Shown here one piece after another: positions 1 through 8,150 of a DNA stretch of 64,000 bases; position 1 is the stretch's first letter, and every line of letters starts with the position of its first letter. The DNA is from Roseovarius sp. EL26 (GTDB lineage: Bacteria; Pseudomonadota; Alphaproteobacteria; Rhodobacterales; Rhodobacteraceae). The position numbers and the translations under genes were made by a program. The stretch spans positions 1,909,606 through 1,973,605 of the forward strand of contig NZ_OUMZ01000007.1 of NCBI RefSeq assembly GCF_900327775.1, in the 5' to 3' direction. The notes below the pieces were generated by a model. That model had not been told where the DNA came from, searched no databases, and saw only the letters and a list, made by a program, of their open reading frames with translations.

Positions 1-106
1 ATCGGTACTCACGCCACGCCGGTTCAGCGTAGTCAAAAATGGTCGCACACCAATCTGACAAATCCTTCTGGTGAGCTGCAACCCATCCATCCGCCGTTTC
101 AAACAT
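1..106 (-). CDS. M20-type amidohydrolase, N-terminal fragment (runs off window)
   Basis: Only the first 35 codons are inside the window. The reading starts at the ATG on the minus strand at 106 and stays open to base 1. The fragment holds a start resembling M20 metallopeptidases of the AbgB/aminobenzoyl-glutamate hydrolase kind: an aspartate-rich helix followed by a tryptophan-rich segment and a proline-glutamate pair (motif EPAWREYR). The zinc ligands lie outside the window, so the family is a guess from the N-terminus alone. It starts 2 bp after the stop of the next upstream gene, suggesting co-transcription with the YjbQ and SRPBCC genes. Confidence 0.5.
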   Translation of the reverse strand, partial: MFETADGWVAAHQKDLSDWCATIFDYAEPAWREYR

Positions 107-108
107 GC

Positions 109-534
109 TCAACTCCCTGCCAAATGCGCGACGACCTCTCGCAAATGCGAGGCGTCGCGATGCTCAAACACATAAATGCCTTGCCATGTCCCCAACACCA
201 TCTGCCCGTCACTCACCGGGATCTGCAGGCTTTCAGGCAGCATTGACGCCTTGATATGCGCTGGCATGTCATCGGGCCCCTCGTAGGTATGCGTCAGATA
301 AGACATCGATGGATCAGTGGTGGGTGGGACAAGTCGGCCAAAATAGTTGCGCAGATCGGTCTTCACCTCCGGATCCGCATTTTCCTGTATCAACAGGCTG
401 GCAGAGGTATGCCTGATAAACAGTGTCAGCAGCCCTTCAGCCACTGGCTCGGTATTAAGCCATTGCCGCACACGTTCAGTGAACTCATATAGCCCCTGAC
501 CACGCGTCTCAATTTTCAGAACTGTCATTGGCAT
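109..534 (-). CDS. YjbQ / UPF0047 family protein
   Basis: A 141-residue protein of the YjbQ family, a small single-domain fold; some members have weak thiamine-phosphate synthase activity, but the physiological role is unsettled. The family core is visible: the histidine in IRHTSASLL followed by QENADPEVKTDL, and a C-terminal stretch GTWQGIYVFEHRD with the second conserved histidine. A longer reading from 555 begins at TTG and overlaps the upstream gene. The ATG at 534 is preferred because AAGGCGGA stands about 9 nt before it, inside the end of the upstream gene. ATG at 528 is the alternative. Probably an operon with its neighbours on the minus strand. Confidence 0.85.
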   Translation of the reverse strand: MPMTVLKIETRGQGLYEFTERVRQWLNTEPVAEGLLTLFIRHTSASLLIQENADPEVKTDLRNYFGRLVPPTTDPSMSYLTHTYEGPDDMPAHIKASMLPESLQIPVSDGQMVLGTWQGIYVFEHRDASHLREVVAHLAGS

Positions 535-541
535 GCGTTGC

Positions 542-1075
542 TTATCCGCCTTCAACCAATGCTTTCAGGTTCTGCAAGCCTCGCTCGTAATCGGCACCAA
601 CCCAATCATCCATCTTCAACCCCATCCAACGGCCAATCGGTCCTGCACCCATATCGGCAACCATGCCCCATGTCGCGGTGGTTTGACCGTCAACCTCATC
701 AAACGTCCAACCGGCTTTCGCAGTTCCCATGTCGCCAAAATCCAACGCCACAGAGACGGCTTCATTCTCAACCGCCTCGACAATCTCCATATATCCGCTG
801 CCAACATTGCGGTTCTCTGACGCCCATTCCATCACCGCTCCAACACCAGCCTCAACCTCATTAAAGGTAAGCTTAGTTTCAGGATCCTGCCCCAACCACG
901 GCGACCAAGCTGTTGTCGCCTTCAGATTGCTGACATGCGGATAAATCTCTGACGCAGGCGCATCGATCACAATACTGCGCTCGACCGCGACTTCACGTGG
1001 CAAAAGCATTCCGACAATCGCCAGCACCACAACCAGCGCCAGCCCTCCAACAAGTAGCTTTTTCAAAATGCGCAT
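542..1075 (-). CDS. SRPBCC / polyketide cyclase-like protein with N-terminal membrane anchor
   Basis: A 177-residue protein with a short N-terminal membrane segment (about residues 3-25, [18 protein letters not shown]) followed by an SRPBCC (START/polyketide cyclase) domain. The domain begins with the typical strand [20 protein letters not shown] and a helix leading to WSPW. Such domains bind hydrophobic ligands; no ligand can be named here. The start at 1075 is chosen because GAGGAGATCGAAG directly precedes that ATG; the longer reading to 1141 has no ribosome site and adds a basic, cysteine-containing tail. It stands 7 bp upstream of the YjbQ gene and is divergent from trxB. Confidence 0.75.
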   Translation of the reverse strand: MRILKKLLVGGLALVVVLAIVGMLLPREVAVERSIVIDAPASEIYPHVSNLKATTAWSPWLGQDPETKLTFNEVEAGVGAVMEWASENRNVGSGYMEIVEAVENEAVSVALDFGDMGTAKAGWTFDEVDGQTTATWGMVADMGAGPIGRWMGLKMDDWVGADYERGLQNLKALVEGG

Positions 1076-1255
1076 CTTCGATCTCCTCTGCGTGCAGACA
1101 AGCATATCACACCCATCGGCACAACGCTTCTTGCGCTTCAATTCGCAGCCGTCACAAAACGTTCAATCCAAACCCGCTCAAGAGGGGTTTCAAGCCCGGC
1201 CATCCATGTCTATATCAGGTCAACTTTTACAGATGTCCGTCACAATGAGGCCCCC

Positions 1256-2197
1256 ATGTCCGAGACCCGTCACACCAAAACCCTGATCATCGGCTCCGGT
1301 CCTGCTGGGTACACTGCGGGCGTCTATGCCAGCCGCGCGATGTTGGAACCCATCTTGGTACAGGGGATTGAACCCGGTGGTCAGCTGACCACAACAACCG
1401 AGGTCGAAAACTGGCCCGGCGATACCGAGGTGCAAGGTCCCGATCTGATGGTCCGCATGGAAGCCCACGCTAAGGCGATGGGTTGCGAAATCATCGGTGA
1501 CATCATTACTGAGCTCGATACAGAAAGCCGCCCCTTTGTGGCCAAAGGCGACAGCGGCACAGTCTACACCGCTGATGCGGTCATCCTGTGTACTGGTGCG
1601 CGCGCCAAATGGCTGGGCTTGCCGTCCGAGGAAGCCTTCAAAGGCTTCGGCGTCTCGGCTTGCGCCACCTGTGACGGGTTCTTTTATCGTGGCGACGAAA
1701 TCGTTGTCATCGGCGGCGGTAACACAGCTGTGGAAGAGGCGCTTTTCCTGACCAACTTCGCCAGCAAGGTGACCCTCATCCACCGCCGCGATGAGCTGCG
1801 TTCAGAAAAAATTCTTGAAGATCGCCTGCTCAAACACCCCAAGATCGAGCCGCTCTGGTTCCACGAACTTGAAGAAGTACTGGGTGACGACATGCCCAAA
1901 GGTGTCACCGGCGTGCGCGTACGCAACAACCAAACCAATGAGGTTTCCGAGATCCCCTGTAAGGGCGTTTTCATCGCCATTGGCCACGCCCCCGCCAGCG
2001 AGCTGGTCAAAGGCAAAGTCGAGATGCACCACGGCGACTACGTCAAGGTCGAAGCCGGCAGCACCCGCACCTCGGTCCCCGGCCTGTTTGCCGCCGGCGA
2101 CCTGACCGACCACACCTACCGTCAAGCCGTCACCTCTGCCGGCATGGGCTGCATGGCCGCACTGGACGCCGAACGGTTCCTGGCCGAGCAGGATTAA
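1256..2197 (+). CDS. trxB: thioredoxin-disulfide reductase
   Basis: A 313-residue FAD enzyme that reduces thioredoxin with NADPH in the cytoplasm. FAD-binding GSGPAG is at residues 13-18, the redox pair CATC at 136-139, the NADPH-binding GGGNTA around residue 155 and the C-terminal FAD motif AAGDLTD near 285. Length matches bacterial low-molecular-weight TrxB (about 315). The gene stands alone on the plus strand, divergent from the SRPBCC gene, and is closed by a strong terminator at 2238. Identification is secure. Confidence 0.96.
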   Translation: MSETRHTKTLIIGSGPAGYTAGVYASRAMLEPILVQGIEPGGQLTTTTEVENWPGDTEVQGPDLMVRMEAHAKAMGCEIIGDIITELDTESRPFVAKGDSGTVYTADAVILCTGARAKWLGLPSEEAFKGFGVSACATCDGFFYRGDEIVVIGGGNTAVEEALFLTNFASKVTLIHRRDELRSEKILEDRLLKHPKIEPLWFHELEEVLGDDMPKGVTGVRVRNNQTNEVSEIPCKGVFIAIGHAPASELVKGKVEMHHGDYVKVEAGSTRTSVPGLFAAGDLTDHTYRQAVTSAGMGCMAALDAERFLAEQD

Positions 2198-2237
2198 CCA
2201 CCCCGCCCCACCAACGACATCCCTATTGCAATTGAAG

Positions 2238-2276
2238 CACGTCGAGAAAACCTCTCGGCGTGTTTCTTTTTTCTTT
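2238..2276 (+). terminator. rho-independent terminator after trxB
   Basis: A 10-bp stem (CACGTCGAGA at 2238-2247 with TCTCGGCGTG at 2253-2262, one G-T pair) with a 5-nt loop is followed by TTTCTTTTTTCTTT. It separates trxB from the sulfate-activation gene 58 bp downstream. Confidence 0.85.
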
Positions 2277-2333
2277 GCCTTTGGTGTAAATTCATGCAAT
2301 GCGTTCACTCTTGAACACATATTGAGTCGCCCC

Positions 2334-4409
2334 ATGACCACCGCGTCTGAAAAATCGCTATTACAGGAAGAGGATCAACTCTTCCGCCTCCTGCGTCAGT
2401 TGGAACTGGCGCCGGAAGCGTCGCAGCGTGCTTCCGCATCGGCCCTTGGAATTTCCCTTGGCCGCCTTAACGCGCTTTTGCGCGCGGCAACCGAGTCCAA
2501 GTTGGTTACCATCAGCGACCGCGCAGGCACCGACAAACGCCAGCGTTACACCTACACCCTGACATCACGCGGCGCGGCGGAAAAGCTCCGCCTCACCGAT
2601 CAGTTTCTCACCCGAAAATTTGCCGAATATGACGCGCTTCATGCTGAACTGACCGGCACCACCAGTGGCCTTGAGCCGCTCAAATCTAGGACCAGACTCG
2701 TGCAAAATAATCTTGCCCCCATCCCCGAGCTTTTCGTCTCTTATGACAGCGCCCAGAAACTAAAGGTCGAAGCGGCCGATTTAACCAGTCACGATCTGTC
2801 ACCTCGCCAGATCTGTGATCTGGAATTGCTGATGAACGGTGGTTTCAACCCGCTCAAGGGTTTCCTATCTGAGGAAGATTACCACGGCGTCGTCGACAAC
2901 ATGCGCCTGGCTGACGGCACGCTTTGGCCAATGCCGATCACTCTTGATGTCTCTGAGGACTTCGCGAGCAGCATCGAATTGGGTCAAGACATCGCCCTGC
3001 GCGACCAAGAAGGCGTCATTCTGGCAACCATGACCGTCACTGACCGCTGGGAGCCAAACAAAGCCCACGAGGCTGAAAAGGTCTTTGGCGCAGATGACGA
3101 CGCCCACCCTGCCGTCAACTACCTGCACAACACTGCTGGCAAGATTTACCTCGGCGGGCCAATCGTTGGCATCCAACAACCGGTTCACTATGATTTCCGC
3201 GCCCGTCGTGACACACCAAACGAACTGCGCGCTTACTTCCGCAAGTTGGGCTGGCGCAAGGTTGTGGCCTTCCAGACCCGTAATCCGCTACACCGCGCCC
3301 ACCAGGAACTGACCTTCCGCGCCGCGAAAGAGGCACAAGCCAACCTGTTGATCCACCCGGTAGTTGGCATGACCAAACCCGGCGATGTTGATCACTTCAC
3401 GCGTGTGCGCTGTTACGAGGCGGTGCTGGATCAATACCCATCCTCCACCACCTCCATGAGCCTGCTGAACCTTGCCATGCGCATGGCTGGCCCCCGCGAG
3501 GCGGTCTGGCACGGCTTGATCCGCAAAAACCACGGCTGCACCCATTTCATCGTCGGTCGCGACCATGCTGGCCCCGGTAAAAACTCGGCTGGTGAGGACT
3601 TTTACGGCCCCTATGATGCGCAGGATCTATTCCGCCAGCATGAAGAAGAAATCGGCATCGAAATGCTCGACTTCAAACACATGGTCTGGGTTCAGGAACG
3701 CGCCCAATACGAGCCGATGGATGAAATCAAAGACAAAGACGATGTCACCATCCTCAACATCTCGGGCACCGAACTGCGCCGCCGCCTGTCGGAAGGTCTG
3801 GAAATCCCTGAATGGTTTAGCTTTCCCGAGGTGGTTAAAGAACTGCGCCGGACCAAACCCGCGCGCTCCAAGCAGGGTTTCACCGTGTTCTTCACTGGCT
3901 TCTCCGGCTCAGGTAAATCCACCATTGCCAATGCTTTGATGGTCAAGCTGATGGAAATGGGTGGCCGCCCGGTCACGCTGCTTGATGGTGATATCGTGCG
4001 TAAAAACCTCAGCTCCGAGCTGGGCTTCTCAAAAGAGCACCGCGATCTGAACATTCGCCGCATTGGCTATGTCGCATCGGAAATCACCAAGAACGGCGGC
4101 ATCGCCATCTGTGCGCCCATCGCACCCTATGCCACAACCCGTCGCGCGGTACGTGAAGACGTCGAAGACTTTGGCGCCTTTGTTGAAGTGCACGTTGCCA
4201 CCACCATCGAAGAATGCGAACGCCGCGACCGCAAAGGCCTGTATAAACTGGCCCGCGAAGGTAAAATCAAAGAGTTCACTGGCATCTCCGACCCCTACGA
4301 TGTGCCCACGAACCCTGAACTGAGCGTCGAGACTGAGAACGTCGAAGTCGACAACTGCGCCCACCAAGTAATCCTCAAGCTCGAACAAATGGGCCTGATC
4401 GCCGGATAA
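2334..4409 (+). CDS. MarR-like winged helix fused to ATP sulfurylase and APS kinase
   Basis: A 691-residue single frame joins three parts. Residues about 10-110 look like a MarR-type winged helix of the EPS-associated group (helices around ASALGISLGRLNALL, wing around DRAGTDKRQRYTYTLT). Residues about 123-510 are ATP sulfurylase, with the nucleotide motifs QTRNPLHRAH and GRDHAGPG. The remaining part is APS kinase, with P-loop GFSGSGKST and a conserved LDGD. Together the enzyme parts convert sulfate and ATP to PAPS. The start at ATG 2334 is chosen although its ribosome site is poor. A GTG at 2700 is in frame, has AGGA 8 nt before it, and begins at the usual N-terminus of Sat-CysC, so two products (full fusion and short enzyme) are possible. 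Confidence 0.9.
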   Translation: MTTASEKSLLQEEDQLFRLLRQLELAPEASQRASASALGISLGRLNALLRAATESKLVTISDRAGTDKRQRYTYTLTSRGAAEKLRLTDQFLTRKFAEYDALHAELTGTTSGLEPLKSRTRLVQNNLAPIPELFVSYDSAQKLKVEAADLTSHDLSPRQICDLELLMNGGFNPLKGFLSEEDYHGVVDNMRLADGTLWPMPITLDVSEDFASSIELGQDIALRDQEGVILATMTVTDRWEPNKAHEAEKVFGADDDAHPAVNYLHNTAGKIYLGGPIVGIQQPVHYDFRARRDTPNELRAYFRKLGWRKVVAFQTRNPLHRAHQELTFRAAKEAQANLLIHPVVGMTKPGDVDHFTRVRCYEAVLDQYPSSTTSMSLLNLAMRMAGPREAVWHGLIRKNHGCTHFIVGRDHAGPGKNSAGEDFYGPYDAQDLFRQHEEEIGIEMLDFKHMVWVQERAQYEPMDEIKDKDDVTILNISGTELRRRLSEGLEIPEWFSFPEVVKELRRTKPARSKQGFTVFFTGFSGSGKSTIANALMVKLMEMGGRPVTLLDGDIVRKNLSSELGFSKEHRDLNIRRIGYVASEITKNGGIAICAPIAPYATTRRAVREDVEDFGAFVEVHVATTIEECERRDRKGLYKLAREGKIKEFTGISDPYDVPTNPELSVETENVEVDNCAHQVILKLEQMGLIAG

Positions 4410-4434
4410 GGCTTAGATCAATACAAACCGCAAA

Positions 4435-4463
4435 GCCCCGCCCTCTGGCGGGGTTTTGTTTTT
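4435..4463 (+). terminator. rho-independent terminator after sat-cysC
   Basis: CCCCGCC (4436-4442) and GGCGGGG (4447-4453) form a 7-bp stem with a CTCT loop, followed by TTTTGTTTTT. It ends the sulfate-activation transcript. Confidence 0.9.
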
Positions 4464-4518
4464 CAACACATTCGCCAAGATCGTTCCTTAGTCCGGAACC
4501 AAGCGCAAAGCGCCCCGA

Positions 4519-4570
4519 GCAGCGCCACCTATCCACTGTCCGCTTTGAGCCCAAAGGGGACATATACATT
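4519..4570. repeat. degenerate dispersed repeat, family A copy 1
   Basis: A 35-base core at 4519-4553 matches 6755-6789 at 31 of 35 positions by eye, including GCAGCGCCAC and GAGCCCA. The piece TGTCCGCTTTGAGCCCAAA recurs at 47922-47940. All copies are intergenic and none has an ORF or a transposase, so they look like decayed non-coding elements. Confidence 0.6.
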
Positions 4571-4640
4571 TGTCTGTATGCAGTTGTATTTGCTCTACCT
4601 CTGACAATAAAAGCTGTAAACAATTACGAGAGTGACATCC

Positions 4641-5414
4641 ATGAAGCTGCTTACATTTCAAATTGTGTTTTTGTGTCTGGCCATTGTTGGTGCAAAAGCA
4701 GAAGAGGATCGAAACCTGCTTTCCGCACGAGACGCCGTGGAAATAGTGTTAAACATCGCTCAAGATTGGCCAATTGAAATACAAGAATTACGCAACACCG
4801 TTGCTACTCAAAGCAATTATGCTTGGATGAACCAGTCCACTTGGCCGCCAGTTGAGGCATTCGAAGATAAAGATGACCGTTGGCGTGGTGCTGTAAATGA
4901 ATGGCAAGGGCTAACATCTAGCCAGCCCTCAAGATTCGGCAGGAATTTCGATTGTATTCGTCTTAGGCGAGTTTCGATAGCGAAGGCCCGCAGAGAAATT
5001 GAGATGATTGGAGACACCAGAAATCGAAAAAGCAGCGATAAAGGTGGACTCAATTGGAAATTTAGTGCCAGAGAAATTCAAGCCGTCGCTCTATTTTTTG
5101 CGAAAGTACCCGAGGAAGCTGTAGCGGCTCAGGTATGTCGATTGACCATCGCTGTCTACCCGGGATTTAACCACGAATATAATCCGGTTCTACTTGAGCA
5201 GTTCGAGAATGTTGGTCGCCCCAACTCTGATCTTATCACCCAGTTAAAGACAGTTGACTTTGGTGATGACGACGCATTCGCCGCAACAGGGTGGTTAAAA
5301 AATGAGATCACAAATATCGAGCATGTTATTGGAAAAGTAGTCTCATCTGAAGATGGGTTGGCGGACTTCGTAGTAGTGAATGTTACAAGTTGGCTCAGGG
5401 ACACAAATTCCTGA
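4641..5414 (+). CDS. secreted protein of unknown function
   Basis: A 257-residue protein that I do not recognise. It opens with a signal peptide (basic start, hydrophobic FQIVFLCLAIVG, then AKAEE as a likely cleavage site). The rest is hydrophilic, with tryptophans, a cysteine pair (FDCIRLRR and AQVCRLTI) and no known catalytic motif. The ATG at 4641 is preferred to the in-frame GTG at 4632 because it puts the signal peptide at the very N-terminus. The coding sequence is visibly richer in A and T than its neighbours and is flanked by dispersed repeats, which fits recent acquisition. No operon partner. Confidence 0.6.
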   Translation: MKLLTFQIVFLCLAIVGAKAEEDRNLLSARDAVEIVLNIAQDWPIEIQELRNTVATQSNYAWMNQSTWPPVEAFEDKDDRWRGAVNEWQGLTSSQPSRFGRNFDCIRLRRVSIAKARREIEMIGDTRNRKSSDKGGLNWKFSAREIQAVALFFAKVPEEAVAAQVCRLTIAVYPGFNHEYNPVLLEQFENVGRPNSDLITQLKTVDFGDDDAFAATGWLKNEITNIEHVIGKVVSSEDGLADFVVVNVTSWLRDTNS

Positions 5415-5468
5415 TTGATGGTTCTAAGTCCATTTTGCAAACTTTACACAACGCACCGAAGGTAACTT

Positions 5469-5508
5469 TGTCCGCAAAGCGGACCAATTCAACATGTCGC
5501 CCCGGTCA
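5469..5508. repeat. degenerate dispersed repeat, family B copy 1, in a gene-free gap
   Basis: This 40-base block matches 8881-8920 at about 34 of 40 positions and contains a perfect inverted repeat, GTCCGC-AAA-GCGGAC (5470-5484). It lies in the 306-bp gene-free stretch 5415-5720. The rest of that gap shows no ORF with a credible start, no RNA gene and no terminator that I can recognise; the promoter of the next gene should lie near its right end. Confidence 0.6.
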
Positions 5509-5720
5509 AAGACTCGGGCCACGCCCGCAGTTCGGAATTCACGAATGACATCTCGCTCTATCCAAACATCTGTCTGACCACGACGACTGCGCGCAGCACC
5601 TCATTTACTGCAACCTTGCGGTTGATGGATGCAGACGCTCTCAAGCAATCTGGTACGGCTGTGTTTTCTGCGCGTTTTCTGCTATGATGGCCCCGAGGCA
5701 TAGCAGCAGGAGACCCTTCA

Positions 5721-6701
5721 ATGATTTTGAAGTTACGCCAGTGCGCCGTCGCGGCAATGGCAATCGTTGCGTTGAGTATAACTTTTCCAAGTCAAGCCTC
5801 TGCGCTCTCATCCGGCATTCCCTCTTGGTTGCAAAAACATGTGGGAACAGGCAACGATCAGATCGCCCCCGTTGTCCTTGAACGGGCCCGCGCCTTGTAC
5901 CAGAAGAAACTGCGATCAGGCGCTATCAAAAACCCCTGCTACCTTGCCATGGATGCGACACGCCCAAGCGCCTCCTCGAACGGCAGCGCCAAAGCACGGT
6001 TTTACGTAATTTGCGAGAACAAGCGATCCTTCAAAGCGGTCTCATCCGGGTATGGAAACGGGCGCAAATTGCAACGCGCCAACTTTGCCAACGGGCGGCA
6101 ATGCGCCAGAAACTTCAGCAACGCCGAAGGGTCAAAATTGACCGCCGGCGGCTCCTATGTCACGGCGGAATTCCGCACCTCCTTCAAGGGGTATTACTCC
6201 AGCTCTGGCACACGAAAACCGTTTCACCGCACGTTCCTTTTGTTCGACGGCGAAGGCGAAACCAGCAACGCCCGCGAACGCGCCATCGGCGGACACCGCG
6301 CCATGTTTCTGAAGTGGCAATGTCGCTTCAAGAACCCGCAAAGCCCCTATGCCGACGAAGACGGCTACACGCCCTACGGCAGACTGGTTGATTATACCTC
6401 TGGCCGCAGCAACGGCTGCACAACATGGTCCAGAAACGCCTCCAAAGAGATCCTCGCACTGGTCGAGAACAACCCGACGACCCTCTACATCTATCCAGAA
6501 TCGAAAGACATCAACGCCGTCGCAAAGGCTGTGAAACGCGGAAAGTCCCCAGCCAAGGCCGGGCTTTACTGGAATGCCGCCTGCCTAAAAGCCATCGGTG
6601 CGCCAAAATTCTGGCCCAAGAAGCAGCTCCAGCCCATCATCAATTCATGGCGCCAATCCCTGCCCGAGCCGAAACCGTACAAACTGCCCATTTGTAAGTA
6701 G
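5721..6701 (+). CDS. murein L,D-transpeptidase catalytic-domain (YkuD_2-like) family protein, secreted
   Basis: A 326-residue protein with a signal peptide (about residues 1-28, ending SQASA). The central part resembles the YkuD_2 family: an FLLFDGEG strand, then NARERAIGGH with His192, and GRSNGCTTW with Cys233 as the presumed nucleophile. In that family His and Cys form the active site that acts on peptidoglycan stem peptides in the periplasm. GCTTW replaces the more usual GCPA sequence, so activity is not certain. An AGCAGGAGA ribosome site precedes the ATG at 5721. It stands alone between repeat-bearing gaps. Confidence 0.65.
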   Translation: MILKLRQCAVAAMAIVALSITFPSQASALSSGIPSWLQKHVGTGNDQIAPVVLERARALYQKKLRSGAIKNPCYLAMDATRPSASSNGSAKARFYVICENKRSFKAVSSGYGNGRKLQRANFANGRQCARNFSNAEGSKLTAGGSYVTAEFRTSFKGYYSSSGTRKPFHRTFLLFDGEGETSNARERAIGGHRAMFLKWQCRFKNPQSPYADEDGYTPYGRLVDYTSGRSNGCTTWSRNASKEILALVENNPTTLYIYPESKDINAVAKAVKRGKSPAKAGLYWNAACLKAIGAPKFWPKKQLQPIINSWRQSLPEPKPYKLPICK

Positions 6702-6754
6702 CCACTAGAAAGCGGAGCCTCCTTGCCGGGGATCAAGGAGCGTAGCGACACCGG

Positions 6755-6789
6755 GCAGCGCCACTTATCCATTGTCCACTTAGAGCCCA
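6755..6789. repeat. degenerate dispersed repeat, family A copy 2
   Basis: Matches 4519-4553 at 31 of 35 positions, with differences at positions 11, 18, 24 and 28, which are mostly transitions. It lies directly after the L,D-transpeptidase-like gene, as copy 1 lies directly after sat-cysC, so both copies occupy the gap downstream of a gene's stop. Confidence 0.6.
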
Positions 6790-6932
6790 TCTGTACATTA
6801 GTCGGGTTGCCGCGAATGACCGGTTTACTCAAGCCGAGTTGCCTTGGCGCATCTTGCTTGGGTCCAATTGCAACAACCTCTTGGCACGCAAGAACGAGAA
6901 AACCAGCGTCCGAGAGAACGCTGACAGGATTC

Positions 6933-7283
6933 TCAGCCTCGATGGGCTTTGATGCTGTCGTCTGGCGCGGATTCTCGCCTTAGGTCGTGTGTGTAGTCGC
7001 GGGTAACGTCAGCCATTACCAAACGGTAGCTATTGAAGAAGCGGGACCGGCCAAGCGCTTGCGCACGACGGTGCACAGGAAGATTTCGCCATTTGGTTAC
7101 GGCATCTTCATCTTCGAAGTAACCGATGGCGACAAACCTGCCGGGTTTGGTGGGGTTTTCAAAACGTTCTATTGAAATGAACCCTTCAATGCCGTTCAGG
7201 TGTTCGCGCAAATTCGTTGACGTTTGCATGTAATCGTCCATTTCATGTGCTTCAACGTCGAACTCAAATACCATGACAATCAT
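6933..7283 (-). CDS. antibiotic biosynthesis monooxygenase (ABM)-like protein 1
   Basis: A 116-residue dimeric alpha-beta barrel protein of the ABM kind, seen from the opening strand MIVMVFEFDVEAHEMDDY, the EGFISIERFENP strand and the YFEDEDAVTKWR helix. ABM domains include heme- and quinone-modifying oxygenases but many have no known role. It is clearly a paralogue of the upstream gene 7410-7757 (shared FEDEDAV, WR.L..HR.AQ and YRL.......RDY). It is the last gene of a three-gene minus-strand set, separated by 126 bp from its paralogue. Confidence 0.75.
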   Translation of the reverse strand: MIVMVFEFDVEAHEMDDYMQTSTNLREHLNGIEGFISIERFENPTKPGRFVAIGYFEDEDAVTKWRNLPVHRRAQALGRSRFFNSYRLVMADVTRDYTHDLRRESAPDDSIKAHRG

Positions 7284-7409
7284 GTGTTTTATCCATCTAG
7301 TTTGATTCTTTGGGTGATACTTATCAATAAAACAGCCCCATCGTTTCGATGCTGGTCGAAGCGTTGAAGATGCTGAACCCGTTATCTTTTTGGCAGGAGG
7401 GTATCGAAC

Positions 7410-7757
7410 TCATGTCGCGTGTGTCTTCCGGCTGTCAGCAGGAGCCTGCTCTCGATCAAACATACCATAATCCCGGATTACGCTGGCGATCCGCAGGCGG
7501 TAGTTGTCAAATATCCCGGCGCGCCCTTTCGTTTGAGCGCCTCGATGGGCGGTGAGGCATCGCCAGCGCGCAACAGCGTCTTCATCTTCGAAGAACGACA
7601 AAGACAGGAATTTGCGCGGGTCAGTAAGGCTCTGGTACCGCTCGACCGAGACGAAGCCCTCTATGTTATCAAGCATCGGGCGCATCTCAGCAGCTAAATC
7701 AAAGTACTCATCTTTGCGGCCTTCTGCTGGTACTACTTCGAAAATGATGGCTATCAT
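7410..7757 (-). CDS. antibiotic biosynthesis monooxygenase (ABM)-like protein 2
   Basis: A 115-residue ABM-type protein, paralogue of 6933-7283. The start MIAIIFEVVPAEGRKDEYF at 7757 matches the first strand of its sister; the longer reading to 7796 adds a tail that is out of family. Its ATG overlaps the stop of the NIPSNAP gene in the pattern ATGA (7754-7757), so the two are translationally coupled. Strands and helices follow the same order as in the sister gene. The substrate is unknown; heme-degrading residues cannot be confirmed by eye. Confidence 0.75.
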   Translation of the reverse strand: MIAIIFEVVPAEGRKDEYFDLAAEMRPMLDNIEGFVSVERYQSLTDPRKFLSLSFFEDEDAVARWRCLTAHRGAQTKGRAGIFDNYRLRIASVIRDYGMFDREQAPADSRKTHAT

Positions 7758-8077
7758 GCGCTGTCTCCGTGTGGTGCAGAAGCGAGTTTGAGCCATGTAC
7801 GGTCTTCGCGAAGCAGAAATTTCTCCCTTTGGGCGAACTCGTAGTTTTCTCGCCCAATAGGGTCGGCGGCCAAGCGTGTCCGGTAGGCCTCATAGTCTTT
7901 AAGGCTCGCTACGTTGTAGATGCCATAAGCGAGCGTCGATGACCCCTCGTGCGGCGCGTAGTAGCCGATCAGTTCAGCGCCACAGCGCGGTATCACCCGG
8001 CCCCAGTTGCGACAATACTCTTCGAATTGTGCCTTCTTTGTCGGGTCGATTTGGTAGCGGATGACGCAGGCCAGCAT
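7754..8077 (-). CDS. NIPSNAP-family protein
   Basis: A 107-residue protein with the NIPSNAP dimeric alpha-beta barrel pattern: opening strand VIRYQIDPTKKAQFEEYCRN, the GYYAPHEGSSTLAYGIYNV strand, and the YEAYRTRLAADP helix. It leads the three-gene operon NIPSNAP-ABM-ABM, all small barrel proteins of related fold, divergent from an ArsR regulator 73 bp away. A GAAGGAG ribosome site precedes the ATG. The biochemical function of bacterial NIPSNAP proteins is largely unknown. Confidence 0.8.
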   Translation of the reverse strand: MLACVIRYQIDPTKKAQFEEYCRNWGRVIPRCGAELIGYYAPHEGSSTLAYGIYNVASLKDYEAYRTRLAADPIGRENYEFAQREKFLLREDRTWLKLASAPHGDSA

Positions 8078-8132
8078 GTAGAACTCCTTCTAGTGTGTTT
8101 TTCGATCCTAATTGTTTGCTCTCCCCCTATGC

Positions 8133-8148
8133 TTCGATTAAGGTCGAA
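8133..8148. promoter_or_regulatory. candidate ArsR operator
   Basis: A perfect inverted repeat, TTCGA (8133-8137), six bases, TCGAA (8144-8148), ends 2 bp before the start codon of the ArsR gene in the 73-bp divergent gap. A TTCGAT half-site recurs at 8101-8106. This position fits autorepression and control of the NIPSNAP operon; binding is inferred only. Confidence 0.4.
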
Positions 8149-8150
8149 CT

